A stretch of DNA of 42,376 bases from Pseudanabaena sp. M53BS1SP1A06MG (GCA_020404105.1 JADBWH010000079.1:1-42376); one strand, 5' to 3'. Positions 1 to 9,386 are shown, counted from the first letter of the stretch. A program made the numbers and translations. The notes: generated from the sequence alone by a model not told the origin.

Positions 1-68
1 AAGAGTCTTGCTCTATTCCATTGCAGATGTTCATGCAACTTTTCGCGAAATACGCTAATCTCTTTCAT

Positions 69-110
69 AGGGGTTTTATTTGTGATGTGGTTATCTTTTA
101 TAAAACCCCT
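69..110. repeat. Inverted repeat in the leader region of the first gene
   Basis: The arms AGGGGTTTTAT (69-79) and ATAAAACCCCT (100-110) are perfectly complementary around a 20-base loop. This could be the terminator of a gene lying left of the window, although no clear U-run follows. The rest of 1-350 shows no convincing gene; only the operator and -10 element described separately lie before the first CDS. Confidence 0.5.
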
Positions 111-354
111 TCCTGCCTACTTTTGCAACTTTTTGTCCTGTACTAAGCACATCACGTTAAAAATAGAATCAGAAAGAATCGGAAATAAGAAAACCATGAA
201 ACTGTATATGGAGATCGCCGCCGCGAATATAACTTTTGGGAAGATTTATTAGCAAGATCAGCCTGACACACAAAAACTTTGTATGCAAATAAATCTTTGT
301 TATTCAGGAGACATCCTTACCGAAAACCTATATGTAATAATCACTACATCAAAT

Positions 355-382
355 CTACGGTAACTCGACAAGCAAACCGTAG
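355..382. promoter_or_regulatory. Sulfur-regulon operator, site A (upstream of GST)
   Basis: CTACGGTA (355-362), 12 bases, then AACCGTAG (375-382): an imperfect 8-12-8 inverted repeat shared with four other promoters in this window. A -10-like TACAAT lies at 402-407, about 33 bases from the centre of the repeat. That spacing would suit an activator bound just upstream of RNA polymerase (class II CRP geometry). Assigning it to the CRP/FNR protein at 21925 is inference. Confidence 0.65.
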
Positions 383-423
383 TATATATGTATAAGACAT
401 TTACAATACGTTAAGAATCCTCC

Positions 424-1098
424 ATGACTGCATTACATCTTTATTTTGCCAAAGCTTCTACATTTGCTCAGCGCACTCGCGTCGTTCTACTCGAAAAAGG
501 AATTGAATTCACCTCTACTGACATTGATTTCCAAAATAAACCCGCAGAATTTCTCAAGGTTTCCCGCTATGGTAAAGTCCCTGCGATTGTGCATAACGGT
601 TTTGAAATTTACGAATCGACAATTATCAATGAATACTTAGAAGAAGTATTTCCTGAACCAGCACTTTTACCAAAGGATGCAGGTCAAAAAGCGATCGCCA
701 GAATTTGGATTGACTATGCAAATACTCGTTTTGTCCCTGCCTTTGTGAAACTATTGCGTGGTAAAACTGTGGAAGAGCAAGAGCAAGGACGCAGAGAGTT
801 TATTGAAGCTTTGCTTTTCATTGAGCAAGAAGGATTTGGCAAATTGTCGAGCGATGGAACTTATTTTCTAGGCGATCAGTTGAGCCTAGTTGATATCAGC
901 TTCTATCCTTGGTTTGAGCGTTTGGCAGTACTGGAAAATTTCCGCAGATTTGAACTTCCTACGGAAACTCCTCGTATTCAGAAATGGTGGGCAGCTTTAC
1001 GCGATCGCGAATCCATTAAAGCAGTTGCTAATTCCAAGGAGTTCTATCTAGAGAGATTTGCTAAAGTTCTCGGCGAACCTGCACCTGTGGTAAAATAA
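424..1098 (+). CDS. Glutathione S-transferase family protein
   Basis: The 224-residue length is usual for a cytosolic GST. The N-terminal thioredoxin-like domain (about 1-80) contains the glutathione-contacting segment [11 protein letters not shown] followed by [12 protein letters not shown], where the Glu-Ser pair binds the gamma-glutamyl part. The C-terminal helical domain holds [19 protein letters not shown], the usual N-capping region. A Ser near residue 12 ([11 protein letters not shown]) is a possible thiol-activating residue. The gene has its own promoter with sulfur operator site A and a TACAAT -10 element. The setting among sulfonate and Met/Cys genes suggests that it releases sulfur from glutathione conjugates or protects during sulfur starvation. 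The substrate cannot be read from the sequence. Confidence 0.88.
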   Translation: MTALHLYFAKASTFAQRTRVVLLEKGIEFTSTDIDFQNKPAEFLKVSRYGKVPAIVHNGFEIYESTIINEYLEEVFPEPALLPKDAGQKAIARIWIDYANTRFVPAFVKLLRGKTVEEQEQGRREFIEALLFIEQEGFGKLSSDGTYFLGDQLSLVDISFYPWFERLAVLENFRRFELPTETPRIQKWWAALRDRESIKAVANSKEFYLERFAKVLGEPAPVVK

Positions 1099-1135
1099 TT
1101 TGCCCTAAGAGAGCGGAACAAGAATATTATTAGGA

Positions 1136-1945
1136 ATAACAACCACAAGCTTAGAATTACATCTCACTGGAAAAACAGCGATCGTCACTGGCGGTAGCGC
1201 GGGCATTGGTCTAGCTACTGCAAAGGGACTATTTAAAGAAGGCGTGAATGTAGCGATCGCGACTCGTAATCCCGAAAAGTTAGAAAAAGCCGTTAGAGAG
1301 ATTAGCGCACTTTCTAATTCTGGCAATAAAGTCATTGCGATCGCTGCGGATATCTGTCTAGCTGAAGGTGTGGATGAAGTCGTCGTCACCACACTCGAAA
1401 CCTTTGAAAAAATTGATATCTTGATTAATAATGCAGGTTCTGCGAAGGCGGGAAACTTGCTAGATATTGGCGATGATGTTTTTCTGGATGCATGGAATCT
1501 CAAGTTATTGGGATATATTCACCTTGTTAGAGCTGTGATTCCCGATCAGATTAATCGCCGTGATGGTAGTATTGTCAACATCATTGGTGTTGCTGGGCGG
1601 ACTGCTCGTCCCAATTTTCTACCTAGCAGTACGACTAACGCCGCTTTGCTAAACTTTACTCGCGGTATTTTCAAAGAACTTGCTCAACATAATATTCGTA
1701 TTAACCCAATTTCTCCTGGTTTGACTAATACTGATCGCGCCAAGGATCTTGCAGAGCAACACGCAAAATTAGCGAATATTTCCGTTGAGGAATATAGAGC
1801 ACAAGCAGTCAAGTCAATTCCATTAGGTCGTATCGCTCAACCTGAAGATATTGCAAATCTAGCTTTATTCTTGGTATCAGATTTAGCTGCTTCGATTACT
1901 GGAACTGAAATTCTTGTTGATGGTGGGCAAACTCCTGGGGTTTGA
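1136..1945 (+). CDS. Atypical short-chain dehydrogenase/reductase, start codon not canonical
   Basis: An SDR-fold protein. The Rossmann motif TGGSAGIG is read from about 1178 onward, upstream of the first usable GTG (1244), so the true N-terminus must lie before that codon. The frame is open from 1109 but contains no ATG, GTG or TTG there. ATA at 1136, followed by Thr-Thr-Thr-Ser-Leu-Glu, is the most natural position and could be an ATG changed by one G-to-A transition. NNAG is present (INNAGSAKAG). The usual catalytic Tyr-x3-Lys is absent: the aligned stretch is LPSSTTNAALLNFTRG, with Ser and Asn at those positions. The C-terminus (GTEILVDGGQTPGV) is complete. The frame begins about 37 bases after the GST stop, so co-transcription is likely. 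It may be functional from a rare start or be a recently silenced gene. Confidence 0.7.
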   Translation: MTTTSLELHLTGKTAIVTGGSAGIGLATAKGLFKEGVNVAIATRNPEKLEKAVREISALSNSGNKVIAIAADICLAEGVDEVVVTTLETFEKIDILINNAGSAKAGNLLDIGDDVFLDAWNLKLLGYIHLVRAVIPDQINRRDGSIVNIIGVAGRTARPNFLPSSTTNAALLNFTRGIFKELAQHNIRINPISPGLTNTDRAKDLAEQHAKLANISVEEYRAQAVKSIPLGRIAQPEDIANLALFLVSDLAASITGTEILVDGGQTPGV

Positions 1946-1986
1946 TATTAACTTCAAGAATAGTTCTACTAAATTCTTAAAATATT

Positions 1987-2077
1987 AGGACTTACGCATT
2001 GGGTAGATGTGGTGCGGGCTTCGCCCTCACCACATCTACCTCAAGCCTAATAAATTCGTTCGGTTTGTGTAAGTCCT
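1987..2077 (+). repeat. 91-bp dispersed element, family A, copy 1
   Basis: The ends AGGACTTACGCA and TGTGTAAGTCCT form terminal inverted repeats. The interior hairpin is GTAGATGTGGTG ... CACCACATCTAC, followed by CCTAATAAATTCGTTCGG. Near-identical 91-bp copies lie at 9090, 14912 and 25389. It is MITE-like and has no coding capacity. Confidence 0.8.
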
Positions 2078-2085
2078 AAATATTT

Positions 2086-2174
2086 ATGACTTACACAAAA
2101 GGTTTATCGTAATGGCAATTTATGAATTGCCATTACGATGAAATTAGGGTTTCAACTCCTTTTGCGTTAGTCCT
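2086..2174 (+). repeat. Family A-related element with a different interior
   Basis: Ends resembling family A (ATGACTTACACAAAAGG at the left; CCTTTTGCGTTAGTCCT at the right) surround an unrelated perfect hairpin: ATCGTAATGGCAATT (2106-2120), a 4-base loop, AATTGCCATTACGAT (2125-2139). It lies 8 bases after copy 1. It overlaps the region where a longer upstream start for the next gene would fall, which argues for the downstream ATG at 2188. Confidence 0.6.
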
Positions 2175-2187
2175 CATACTTTTGTAT

Positions 2188-2790
2188 ATGACAATTTATA
2201 TCGATTTTTACTATGGTTTGGGAAGTCGCTATTCCTATTTAGCGGCCTCCCAAATTTCATATATTGAAGCAAGATTTGATTGTCAGTTCATTTGGAAACC
2301 ACTTTTTAGCGGCAAATTAATCCAATTGTGGCAACGTAATCCATTTACTGAACAGCATGTTTCAGGGCAGTATGATTGGACATATCGTCAGCTTGATGCC
2401 AAACGATGGGCAGATTATTATGGCATTCCTTTTCATGAGCCAAAGTTAAAAAAAATTGCGCCAGAGTTATTAGCGATCGCTGTTCTTGCAGCTAATCGAT
2501 ATGACTTGCTAATTAACTATAGCCATCTTCTATTTCAAAAAATATTTGCTGAGCAGATAGAAGTTGAGGTTGAGTTATTAATCAAGCTAGCGAGCAGTCT
2601 TGAAATCCCTGAAGATAATTTTCGAGAAGCGTTGCGATCGCCTCATTTACATTTAGAGTTAGATCAAATCATCCAAGAAGCTTTTCATCGTGGAGCCTTT
2701 GGTGTACCAACATTTTTTGTTGACTCAGAAATGTTTTGGGGAAATGATCGTCTGATGTTACTAGAACATTATCTGTCGAAAAATTTATGA
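2188..2790 (+). CDS. DsbA-family / 2-hydroxychromene-2-carboxylate isomerase-like protein
   Basis: Read from ATG 2188 the protein has 200 residues and begins MTIYIDFYYGLGSRYSYLA, the expected first beta strand and Ser-containing loop of the thioredoxin-like HCCA isomerase/DsbA superfamily. An earlier in-frame ATG at 2122 would add a peptide encoded by a repeat element and is rejected. The C-terminal signature GAFGVPTFFVDSEMFWGNDRL carries the conserved cis-Pro loop (GVPTF) and the WGNDR segment of this family. There is no CxxC, so it is not a disulfide oxidase. These enzymes are glutathione-dependent and usually about 200 residues, which fits the nearby GST. The gene converges on metX with 18 bases between the two stops. 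The substrate is unknown. Confidence 0.78.
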   Translation: MTIYIDFYYGLGSRYSYLAASQISYIEARFDCQFIWKPLFSGKLIQLWQRNPFTEQHVSGQYDWTYRQLDAKRWADYYGIPFHEPKLKKIAPELLAIAVLAANRYDLLINYSHLLFQKIFAEQIEVEVELLIKLASSLEIPEDNFREALRSPHLHLELDQIIQEAFHRGAFGVPTFFVDSEMFWGNDRLMLLEHYLSKNL

Positions 2791-2808
2791 TTCTCATTCT
2801 CTCGTATT

Positions 2809-3849
2809 TTAGCTGGCCAAAGCTAATAGGTCATTAAGATTTACGAGATCAATCAAAAAAGTATCATGTCCATGATTAGAGAGAAGTTTGCTAAGTTTGG
2901 CATGAGGAATAAACTGGGCTAGTTCTTCCTGTTCTTCAGGAAAATAGAGAAGATCAGTTGGTGTCGAAATAATCAAAGTTGGCTGATGGATACTATTTAA
3001 AACCTGAAAATAATCCCCCCGATCACGTCCAAGATCATGGGTATCCATTGCTTTAGTGAGCGATATATAGACATTGGCATCAAAACGCTTTAAAAACTTC
3101 TCCCCTTCTTGATGAAGATAATTAGAGATCACAAAATTACCATGATGATCAATCTCTCTCCCAAATCTCTCCACAAAATCGGGACGACTATAATAGGAAC
3201 AAGTAGCAATCATTCGAGCGATCGCTAATCCTTGATGTGGCGGATTGTCTTGATCATAATTGCCATTTTGCCAATTGCGATCAGCATAGATTGCTTGACG
3301 TTGTGATTCTGCTAGGGCAATGCTCCAAGGAGAATGACGACCTGAAACTGAGATGGGAGCGATCGCTTTGACTAAATCAGGGTACATTACCGCCCATTCG
3401 AGAGTTTGCATTCCTCCAAGAGAGCCACCTGTGACTAACTTCCATTGAGGAATATTTAGGCTCTGCATTAGTTCATATTGTGATCGCACCATATCACGGA
3501 TCGTAATTGCAGGAAAGCTTGCACCAAAGGGTTTATCAGTTTCAGGATTGATCGAGACCGCACCTGTGGAACCATAACAACTGCCTAAAACATTGCTACA
3601 GACGATAAAATCTTTCTCAGGATCAAAGGGTTTTCCCTCTCCAAATAGTCCACTCCACCAAACGTCAGCATCAGCATTTGCTGTAAACCCATGACAAATT
3701 AGCACAGCATTGTCTCCATTCGCATTCAGTTCTCCCCAAGTGCGATAGGCAATTTGCACATAAGGAATTATTCTACCTAGCTCTAGTTTTAGTGGATTGG
3801 GAATTTGATAAAACTGTGTGTGATCGGAGATAAAACCTTGGTATTTCAT
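2809..3849 (-). CDS. metX: Homoserine O-acetyltransferase
   Basis: Transfers acetyl from acetyl-CoA to homoserine, the activation step of direct-sulfhydrylation methionine synthesis, in the cytoplasm. The 346-residue protein shows the alpha/beta-hydrolase pattern of MetX: VLICHGFTANAD (oxyanion region), VCSNVLGSCYGSTG, the nucleophile elbow GGSLGGMQ with Ser143, ISTPTDLLYFPEEQ (acid region) and SNHGHDTFLID with the catalytic His near the C-terminus. The start MKYQGF fits the family. It lies 50 bases downstream of metY on the same strand and supplies MetY's substrate, so the rhodanese, metY and metX genes probably form one transcript. Confidence 0.92.
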   Translation of the reverse strand: MKYQGFISDHTQFYQIPNPLKLELGRIIPYVQIAYRTWGELNANGDNAVLICHGFTANADADVWWSGLFGEGKPFDPEKDFIVCSNVLGSCYGSTGAVSINPETDKPFGASFPAITIRDMVRSQYELMQSLNIPQWKLVTGGSLGGMQTLEWAVMYPDLVKAIAPISVSGRHSPWSIALAESQRQAIYADRNWQNGNYDQDNPPHQGLAIARMIATCSYYSRPDFVERFGREIDHHGNFVISNYLHQEGEKFLKRFDANVYISLTKAMDTHDLGRDRGDYFQVLNSIHQPTLIISTPTDLLYFPEEQEELAQFIPHAKLSKLLSNHGHDTFLIDLVNLNDLLALAS

Positions 3850-3899
3850 ATTTATATTTTTGTCTTGAAGTGATACTGTAGGTACAACTTCAAGACTTG

Positions 3900-5195
<1,296 letters not shown>

Positions 5196-5471
5196 TTAAG
5201 CGACTAAAGCCGAACGATTACCGCCGCCGCAATAACAAACAATCGGGGTATTAGGATCGGCGATCGCTTCCTCAATTTTCTGCTCGATGATGCCACGACT
5301 GAGATGAATTGCGCCTTTAGCATGACCTGCATTCCATTCACTTTCTTCACGGACATCAATTATTATTGGCTTTTGCTCTACTTTTAGAGCACTTAATCCA
5401 TCTATGGAGATCTCCTTAATTCTAGTTTTAGCCTCAGCCACTAGTTTCTGAAATCCTTCACTATGACTCAT
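5196..5471 (-). CDS. Rhodanese-like domain protein, C-terminally truncated
   Basis: Reads as the N-terminal two thirds of a single-domain cyanobacterial rhodanese (usually about 110-140 residues). IIIDVREESEWNAGHAKGAIHLSRG is followed by the active-site loop YCGGGNRSALVA, where the Cys would carry the persulfide. The frame then stops at once (TAA at 5196-5198). The last helix and the strand with the usual G-GG-W segment are missing, and no remnant of them is visible before metY. The metY start is 15 bases downstream. It could be a shortened but folded sulfur carrier or a decayed gene left by a deletion joining it to metY. The start ATG (5471) has an AGAGG ribosome site just after the upstream small ORF. 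Confidence 0.7.
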   Translation of the reverse strand: MSHSEGFQKLVAEAKTRIKEISIDGLSALKVEQKPIIIDVREESEWNAGHAKGAIHLSRGIIEQKIEEAIADPNTPIVCYCGGGNRSALVA

Positions 5472-5487
5472 ATTTTTGAATACCTCT

Positions 5488-5574
5488 TCATTTTAATACC
5501 AATGCTTTACCAATCGTTGTAGCTTCAATTAATTCAATTAACTTACCTGTCTTGACATCTAAAGATAAAGCCAT
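5488..5574 (-). CDS. 28-codon upstream ORF in the met-operon leader
   Basis: A short frame starting at ATG 5574 (begins MALSLDVKTGKLIEL, ends in Leu-Lys before TGA 5488-5490) with an unusually strong ribosome binding site, AAGGAGA, about 9 bases upstream. It ends 16 bases before the rhodanese start, so translation could be coupled. The peptide contains no Cys and no Met after the start, so it is not a classical Met/Cys attenuator peptide. I do not recognise a family. Confidence 0.5.
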   Translation of the reverse strand: MALSLDVKTGKLIELIEATTIGKALVLK

Positions 5575-5690
5575 GGATCGCAATCTCCTTGTGGGCAAGG
5601 GGATGATTACTAATGCGTTTTACCCCGATTACGAGTCACATGGGCCTATCCTTCTTCTAGCCTGCGTATTTAGCAGGGGCAAGACTTAAA
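5575..5690 (-). ncRNA. Candidate structured 5' leader (riboswitch-like) of the rhodanese-metY-metX operon
   Basis: On the minus strand this stretch is C- and G-rich compared with its AT-rich flanks. It holds CCTGC-N7-GCAGG. It also holds CCTTG-CCCA-CAAGG, whose 3' arm overlaps the AAGGAG ribosome site of the small ORF. A separate upstream GGGG could instead pair with the CCCC next to that hairpin, giving two mutually exclusive folds. The core sequences of SAM-I, cobalamin and TPP riboswitches are not seen. A switch role is inference. Confidence 0.35.
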
Positions 5691-5870
5691 TCTATACATA
5701 TCGAAGTCGCAAAGTGACAAGTTGACAGCTAAAGCAGCGATCCTTTCTCCCAGAAATTTTCAGTATAATCTTGGTTAGCCGACAATACCTCTTGCAAAAT
5801 TTGGCTCATAACCTTTGTACCCCTAGTTTTTATTCGTGATCAGGTTTATAAATTTGATTATTTACTAAAA

Positions 5871-5898
5871 CTACGATAAGTTGATGTAAATACCGTAG
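5871..5898. promoter_or_regulatory. Sulfur-regulon operator, site B (met operon)
   Basis: CTACGATA (5871-5878), 12 bases, TACCGTAG (5891-5898). Reading leftward, a TATAAA -10-like element lies at 5850-5845, about 34 bases from the centre, nearly the same spacing as at sites A and E. This predicts a transcript starting near 5840 with a leader of about 370 bases before the rhodanese gene. Nothing else coding was seen in 5575-6149. Confidence 0.65.
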
Positions 5899-6102
5899 AT
5901 TACTAAATCAAAATTAGCACCTTGACATCTCAAAAGCAAGCTTTTGAATTGCATTAAGCATGGGTTATTAACGATTAAATTGATCCGTAAATTAATCTAA
6001 AAACCTTTAACAATTAATGATTTGCAGACAAACACCTAAATAATCGTGTATATGACGTAGATTTATTGCTGTTATGTAATCATCTATGTAATACTACAAA
6101 AA

Positions 6103-6130
6103 CTACGGTATGTTTGTGTGTTTAGCGTAG
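6103..6130. promoter_or_regulatory. Sulfur-regulon operator, site C (upstream of ssuD)
   Basis: CTACGGTA (6103-6110), 12 bases, TAGCGTAG (6123-6130). The right half-site ends only 19 bases before the ssuD GTG, leaving no room for a downstream -10 element. A TAATAC hexamer at 6088-6093 would instead place the transcription start at the left half-site. The geometry therefore differs from sites A, B and E. Confidence 0.6.
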
Positions 6131-6149
6131 TAAAGGATAGGAGTCAGTT

Positions 6150-7322
6150 GTGCAAATTTTTTGGTTTATTCCCACCCATGGTGACGGGCGCTATCTTGGC
6201 ACAAGTATTGGAGGTAGATCTACCGATCTAACCTATCTTCAACAAATTGCTCAAGCTGTTGATCGACTTGGCTACACAGGAGCGCTCTTACCAACAGGAC
6301 GATCGTGTGATGACGCTTGGATTGTTGCCTCGACATTACTTCCTGTTACTCAGCGTATGAAGTTCTTAGTAGCAGTACGTCCTGGTTTGATGTCTCCTGG
6401 GGTGGCAGCGAGAATGGCAGCGACTTTTGATCGCCTATCGGGTGGCAGATTATTAATTAATGTGGTTACGGGTGGCGATCCTGTGGAACTAGCAGGTGAT
6501 GGATTGCACTTAGATCACACATCGCGCTATGAGCTAACCGATGAATTTCTCACCGCTTGGCGTGAAATTTGTGCTGGTACTTCTGATTTTAAAGGCAAAT
6601 ATCTTGATATTCGTGAGGGCAAGCTGCTCTTCACTCCATTACAAAAACCGCATCCCCCATTATGGTTTGGTGGTTCTTCGGATATTGCTCATAAGATAGC
6701 ATGCAAACATATTGATACCTATTTGACTTGGGGTGAACCACCTGCAAAGGTTGCTGAAAAAATTGCGACGGTCAAAAAATTAGCAGAAGCCGAGGGCAGA
6801 AAGATTAAGTTTGGAGTTCGTCTCCATGTAGTCGTGCGGGAAACTAGGAGTGAGGCTTGGGAAGCGGCTCATAATCTGATTCGCTATGTTGATGAAGATT
6901 CGATCGCTAAAGCGCAGCAAGTTTATGCACGCATGGATTCTGTTGGACAAAGAAAGATGTCCGAGTTGCATGGTGGTAAGCGGGACAACTTAGAAATTAG
7001 TCCTGACCTATGGGCTGGTATAGGACTGATTCGGGGTGGTGCGGGGACTGCTCTTGTAGGTGATGCTGATACGGTAGCCGAGAGACTGCTAGAGTACAAC
7101 GACCTAGGCATTGATAACTTCATTCTATCTGGATATCCTCACTTAGAAGAGGCATATCGAGCAGCGGAGTTGTTATTTCCACGGTTGCCGCTAGAGAACT
7201 TACCAAATAGCGATCGCCAAGTGATGACTGGACCTTTTGGTGAAATTTTAGCAAATGAAGATGTACCTAAAGGTCATCCAGACAAAATTGATATTAAAGA
7301 ACCTCAACCTACGGTGGATTAA
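6150..7322 (+). CDS. ssuD: FMNH2-dependent alkanesulfonate monooxygenase
   Basis: Cleaves alkanesulfonates to aldehyde and sulfite using reduced flavin and oxygen, in the cytoplasm. The 390-residue protein starts at GTG 6150 behind AGGAG. The first residues ([19 protein letters not shown]) match the family start exactly, which fixes the start. Luciferase-like TIM-barrel motifs include [37 protein letters not shown] and [12 protein letters not shown]. The stop abuts the permease ATG (7323) without a gap, so the two are translationally linked. No SsuE flavin reductase is visible in the window, so reduced FMN must come from elsewhere. Operator site C lies just upstream. Confidence 0.94.
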   Translation: MQIFWFIPTHGDGRYLGTSIGGRSTDLTYLQQIAQAVDRLGYTGALLPTGRSCDDAWIVASTLLPVTQRMKFLVAVRPGLMSPGVAARMAATFDRLSGGRLLINVVTGGDPVELAGDGLHLDHTSRYELTDEFLTAWREICAGTSDFKGKYLDIREGKLLFTPLQKPHPPLWFGGSSDIAHKIACKHIDTYLTWGEPPAKVAEKIATVKKLAEAEGRKIKFGVRLHVVVRETRSEAWEAAHNLIRYVDEDSIAKAQQVYARMDSVGQRKMSELHGGKRDNLEISPDLWAGIGLIRGGAGTALVGDADTVAERLLEYNDLGIDNFILSGYPHLEEAYRAAELLFPRLPLENLPNSDRQVMTGPFGEILANEDVPKGHPDKIDIKEPQPTVD

Positions 7323-8162
7323 ATGGAACAGTCGTTTAGCGCTTCGCCTCAGTCGGTGCCCAAATCCCTGAGCCAGAAGTTGCGAAATCCCCTCTATAAA
7401 GTTTGGCGCAGTTTTTTACCTTGGCTAGTGCCAATGTTTGCTATTGTTCTATGGCAACTTCTATCTCAAGCAGGTGTGATTTCTTCCAAAATTTTGCCTG
7501 CACCACTTGATGTTTTGAAGGTTGGGATCAAGCTAGCTCAATCTGGAGAACTCCTCAAACATATCACCATTAGCGGAACGAGAGCTTTAATCGGTTTTGC
7601 GATCGGTGGTGGTATTGGATTTCTGTTGGGTTTAATCAATGGTTCATTTATAATCGCTGAAACTCTTTTGGATACTTCACTTCAGATGCTTCGGAATATC
7701 CCTCACCTTGCCCTAATTCCACTCGTGATTCTCTGGTTTGGCATTGGTGAAGAGGCGAAGATCTTTCTTGTAGTGATTGGCGTGATGTTTCCTATATACC
7801 TCAATACTTACCACGGCATCCGTACTGTAGATTCAGGACTAATTGAGATGGGTAAAGTCTATGGCTTGAATTCTCTCAAAATCTTCTGGGAAATTGTTTT
7901 ACCAAGTGCCTTACCTTCTATCCTTGTTGGCGTGCGCTTTTCTCTAGGAATTATGTGGCTAACACTAATTGTTTCGGAAACGATCACTTCAGATTCAGGT
8001 ATTGGCTACTTAGCGATGAATGCAAGAGAGTTCCTGCAAACCGACGTGGTGGTATTTGCAATTTTACTCTATGCCTTACTTGGTAAACTTGCTGATGCTG
8101 TGGCGCGCTTTTTAGAATCATCTTTACTGCAATGGCATCCTTCCTATAGCAAATCGCCCTAG
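7323..8162 (+). CDS. ssuC: Sulfonate ABC transporter permease
   Basis: A binding-protein-dependent inner-membrane permease of 279 residues with about six hydrophobic segments. The cytoplasmic EAA-type loop (EMGKVYGLNSLKIFWEIVLP followed by SALPSILVGVRFSLG) contacts the ATPase. The start AILPAPLDVLKVG-like segment after the first membrane helix is typical of the SsuC/TauC/NrtB group. It begins at the base after the ssuD stop and is followed 141 bases later by ssuB. The gap 8163-8303 shows no gene or clear terminator. Substrate assignment rests on the ssuD neighbour. Confidence 0.9.
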   Translation: MEQSFSASPQSVPKSLSQKLRNPLYKVWRSFLPWLVPMFAIVLWQLLSQAGVISSKILPAPLDVLKVGIKLAQSGELLKHITISGTRALIGFAIGGGIGFLLGLINGSFIIAETLLDTSLQMLRNIPHLALIPLVILWFGIGEEAKIFLVVIGVMFPIYLNTYHGIRTVDSGLIEMGKVYGLNSLKIFWEIVLPSALPSILVGVRFSLGIMWLTLIVSETITSDSGIGYLAMNAREFLQTDVVVFAILLYALLGKLADAVARFLESSLLQWHPSYSKSP

Positions 8163-8303
8163 TTAATCTTGGGAGTGATCGATAGATTAGGATGGGCGAA
8201 CAAAAGCCTTAACCTATCTTAAATCCTCCTATCCCTCAAGTGAGAACTAAATCAACAACCAAATATTTTCTCAAACAGCTTAAAATATTAGGATTAAATT
8301 ATT

Positions 8304-9083
8304 ATGACCACAGGGACATCAACGGCAAGTGGTATTGATCTCAAAATTGAGAATCTTGCAAAAAGTTTTGAAAATCATACTGTATTGCAAGATCTCAATC
8401 TAGAAGCTTTTTCTGGGGAGTTTGTCACAATTGTTGGTAGAAGCGGTTGTGGAAAGACGACATTACTACGTTTGATTGCAGGATTAGAAAAAATTTCCGC
8501 AGGTCGAATTAGCCTTGACGATCGCATAGCAACATCTTTGCATCCCCAAATTAAAATTATGTTTCAGGATGCTCGGCTGTTACCTTGGCAAAAGGTGCTA
8601 GATAATGTGCGTCTAGGCTTACCCAAGGATTCTCGCGCCAAAGCAATGGAAGTTCTCCATCATGTTGGTTTGGGAGCAAAAGCGAATGACTTTCCTGCAA
8701 CACTATCGGGAGGACAAAAGCAGCGTGTCGCCTTAGCGAGAGCATTGGTTAGCAACCCACGCTTATTGTTGCTTGATGAGCCTTTGGGCGCTCTGGATGC
8801 TCTGACCCGTATTGAGATGCAGCGCTTACTAGAGGATCTTTGGCTAGAGCAAAAATTTACTGCATTCCTAATTACCCATGATGTGGAAGAGGCTATAGTT
8901 TTAGGCGATCGCGTGATTCTGCTAGAAGAAGGCAAAATTGTATTAGACGTGAAGGTTGATTTACCTCGCCCAAGAGCAAGAGGTAATGCGGAATTTGCTT
9001 CTTTGGTCGATCATATTCGCAGTCGTGTGATGAATAAAAACAATTCTTTTTTTAATTCTGAAGTTGATGCCTATGCTGCTTAG
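8304..9083 (+). CDS. ssuB: Sulfonate ABC transporter ATP-binding protein
   Basis: A 259-residue ABC ATPase with Walker [10 protein letters not shown] (about 45-53), a Q-loop in [14 protein letters not shown], signature LSGGQKQR, Walker [14 protein letters not shown] and the H-loop in [10 protein letters not shown]. The QDARLLPW segment is characteristic of the nitrate/sulfonate/taurine subfamily. It powers uptake through SsuC. The C-terminal tail (about 20 residues, Asn- and Ala-rich) is variable. A family A repeat begins 7 bases after the stop, which may act as a transcript end or processing hairpin before ssuA. Confidence 0.92.
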   Translation: MTTGTSTASGIDLKIENLAKSFENHTVLQDLNLEAFSGEFVTIVGRSGCGKTTLLRLIAGLEKISAGRISLDDRIATSLHPQIKIMFQDARLLPWQKVLDNVRLGLPKDSRAKAMEVLHHVGLGAKANDFPATLSGGQKQRVALARALVSNPRLLLLDEPLGALDALTRIEMQRLLEDLWLEQKFTAFLITHDVEEAIVLGDRVILLEEGKIVLDVKVDLPRPRARGNAEFASLVDHIRSRVMNKNNSFFNSEVDAYAA

Positions 9084-9089
9084 TTTTTT

Positions 9090-9180
9090 AGGACTTACGC
9101 ATTGGGTAGATGTAGTGCGGGCTTCGCCCGCACTACATCTACCTCAATCCTAATAAATTCGTTCGGTTTGCGTAAGTCCT
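9090..9180 (+). repeat. 91-bp dispersed element, family A, copy 2
   Basis: Ends AGGACTTACGCA and TGCGTAAGTCCT. The interior hairpin GTAGATGTAGTGCGGGC / GCCCGCACTACATCTAC differs from copy 1 by a base change matched by a compensating change in the other arm, which suggests that the hairpin is maintained. It lies between ssuB and ssuA. Confidence 0.82.
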
Positions 9181-9227
9181 ATTAGTAAATAATACACATT
9201 TATTAACTGGTAATTCGTTATTTATTC

Positions 9228-9386
9228 GTGATTAATGAAGTAGTTCCTGCTAATGAATATTGTGGTGACTTCATTCCTCAAGACAATTTAGAAAATCTAG
9301 CTATAAACCAAGACCAACAAGAAATCGAACTGACGGTGCAGAAAAACACGGAAATTTATAACGAATACTTTGCTAAGTACATCTAG
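9228..9386 (+). CDS. Small unrecognised ORF or gene remnant
   Basis: A 52-codon frame from GTG 9228 (VINEVVPANEYCGDF...) to TAG 9386, acidic and ending NEYFAKYI. There is no good ribosome binding site, and the frame is open only to a stop at 9204. I do not recognise a family. It sits between the repeat element and operator site D and may be the tail of a lost gene. Apart from this, the repeat and operator D, nothing is seen in 9084-9536. Confidence 0.25.
   Translation: MINEVVPANEYCGDFIPQDNLENLAINQDQQEIELTVQKNTEIYNEYFAKYI

Noticed and set aside
1099-1135. GST and SDR as one split fusion gene
   Set aside because: The GST ends normally for its family, an in-frame stop lies at 1106-1108 before the SDR frame, and no linker-like sequence joins them.
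1105-1503. Reverse-strand frame opposite the SDR gene
   Set aside because: A shadow of the SDR coding sequence with no family features; the same holds for the other antisense frames in this window.
2122-2187. Longer start for the HCCA isomerase-like protein
   Set aside because: The added 22 residues would be translated from a hairpin repeat element, and family members start at the MTIYIDFYY position.
5488-5574. Upstream ORF as a methionine/cysteine attenuation peptide
   Set aside because: It has no Cys codon and no Met codon after the start, so charged-tRNA sensing of these amino acids is not supported.
5575-5690. Met-operon leader as a SAM-I, cobalamin or TPP riboswitch, or a tRNA
   Set aside because: None of the conserved core sequences was found and no cloverleaf or T-loop is present; it is listed only as an unidentified structured leader.
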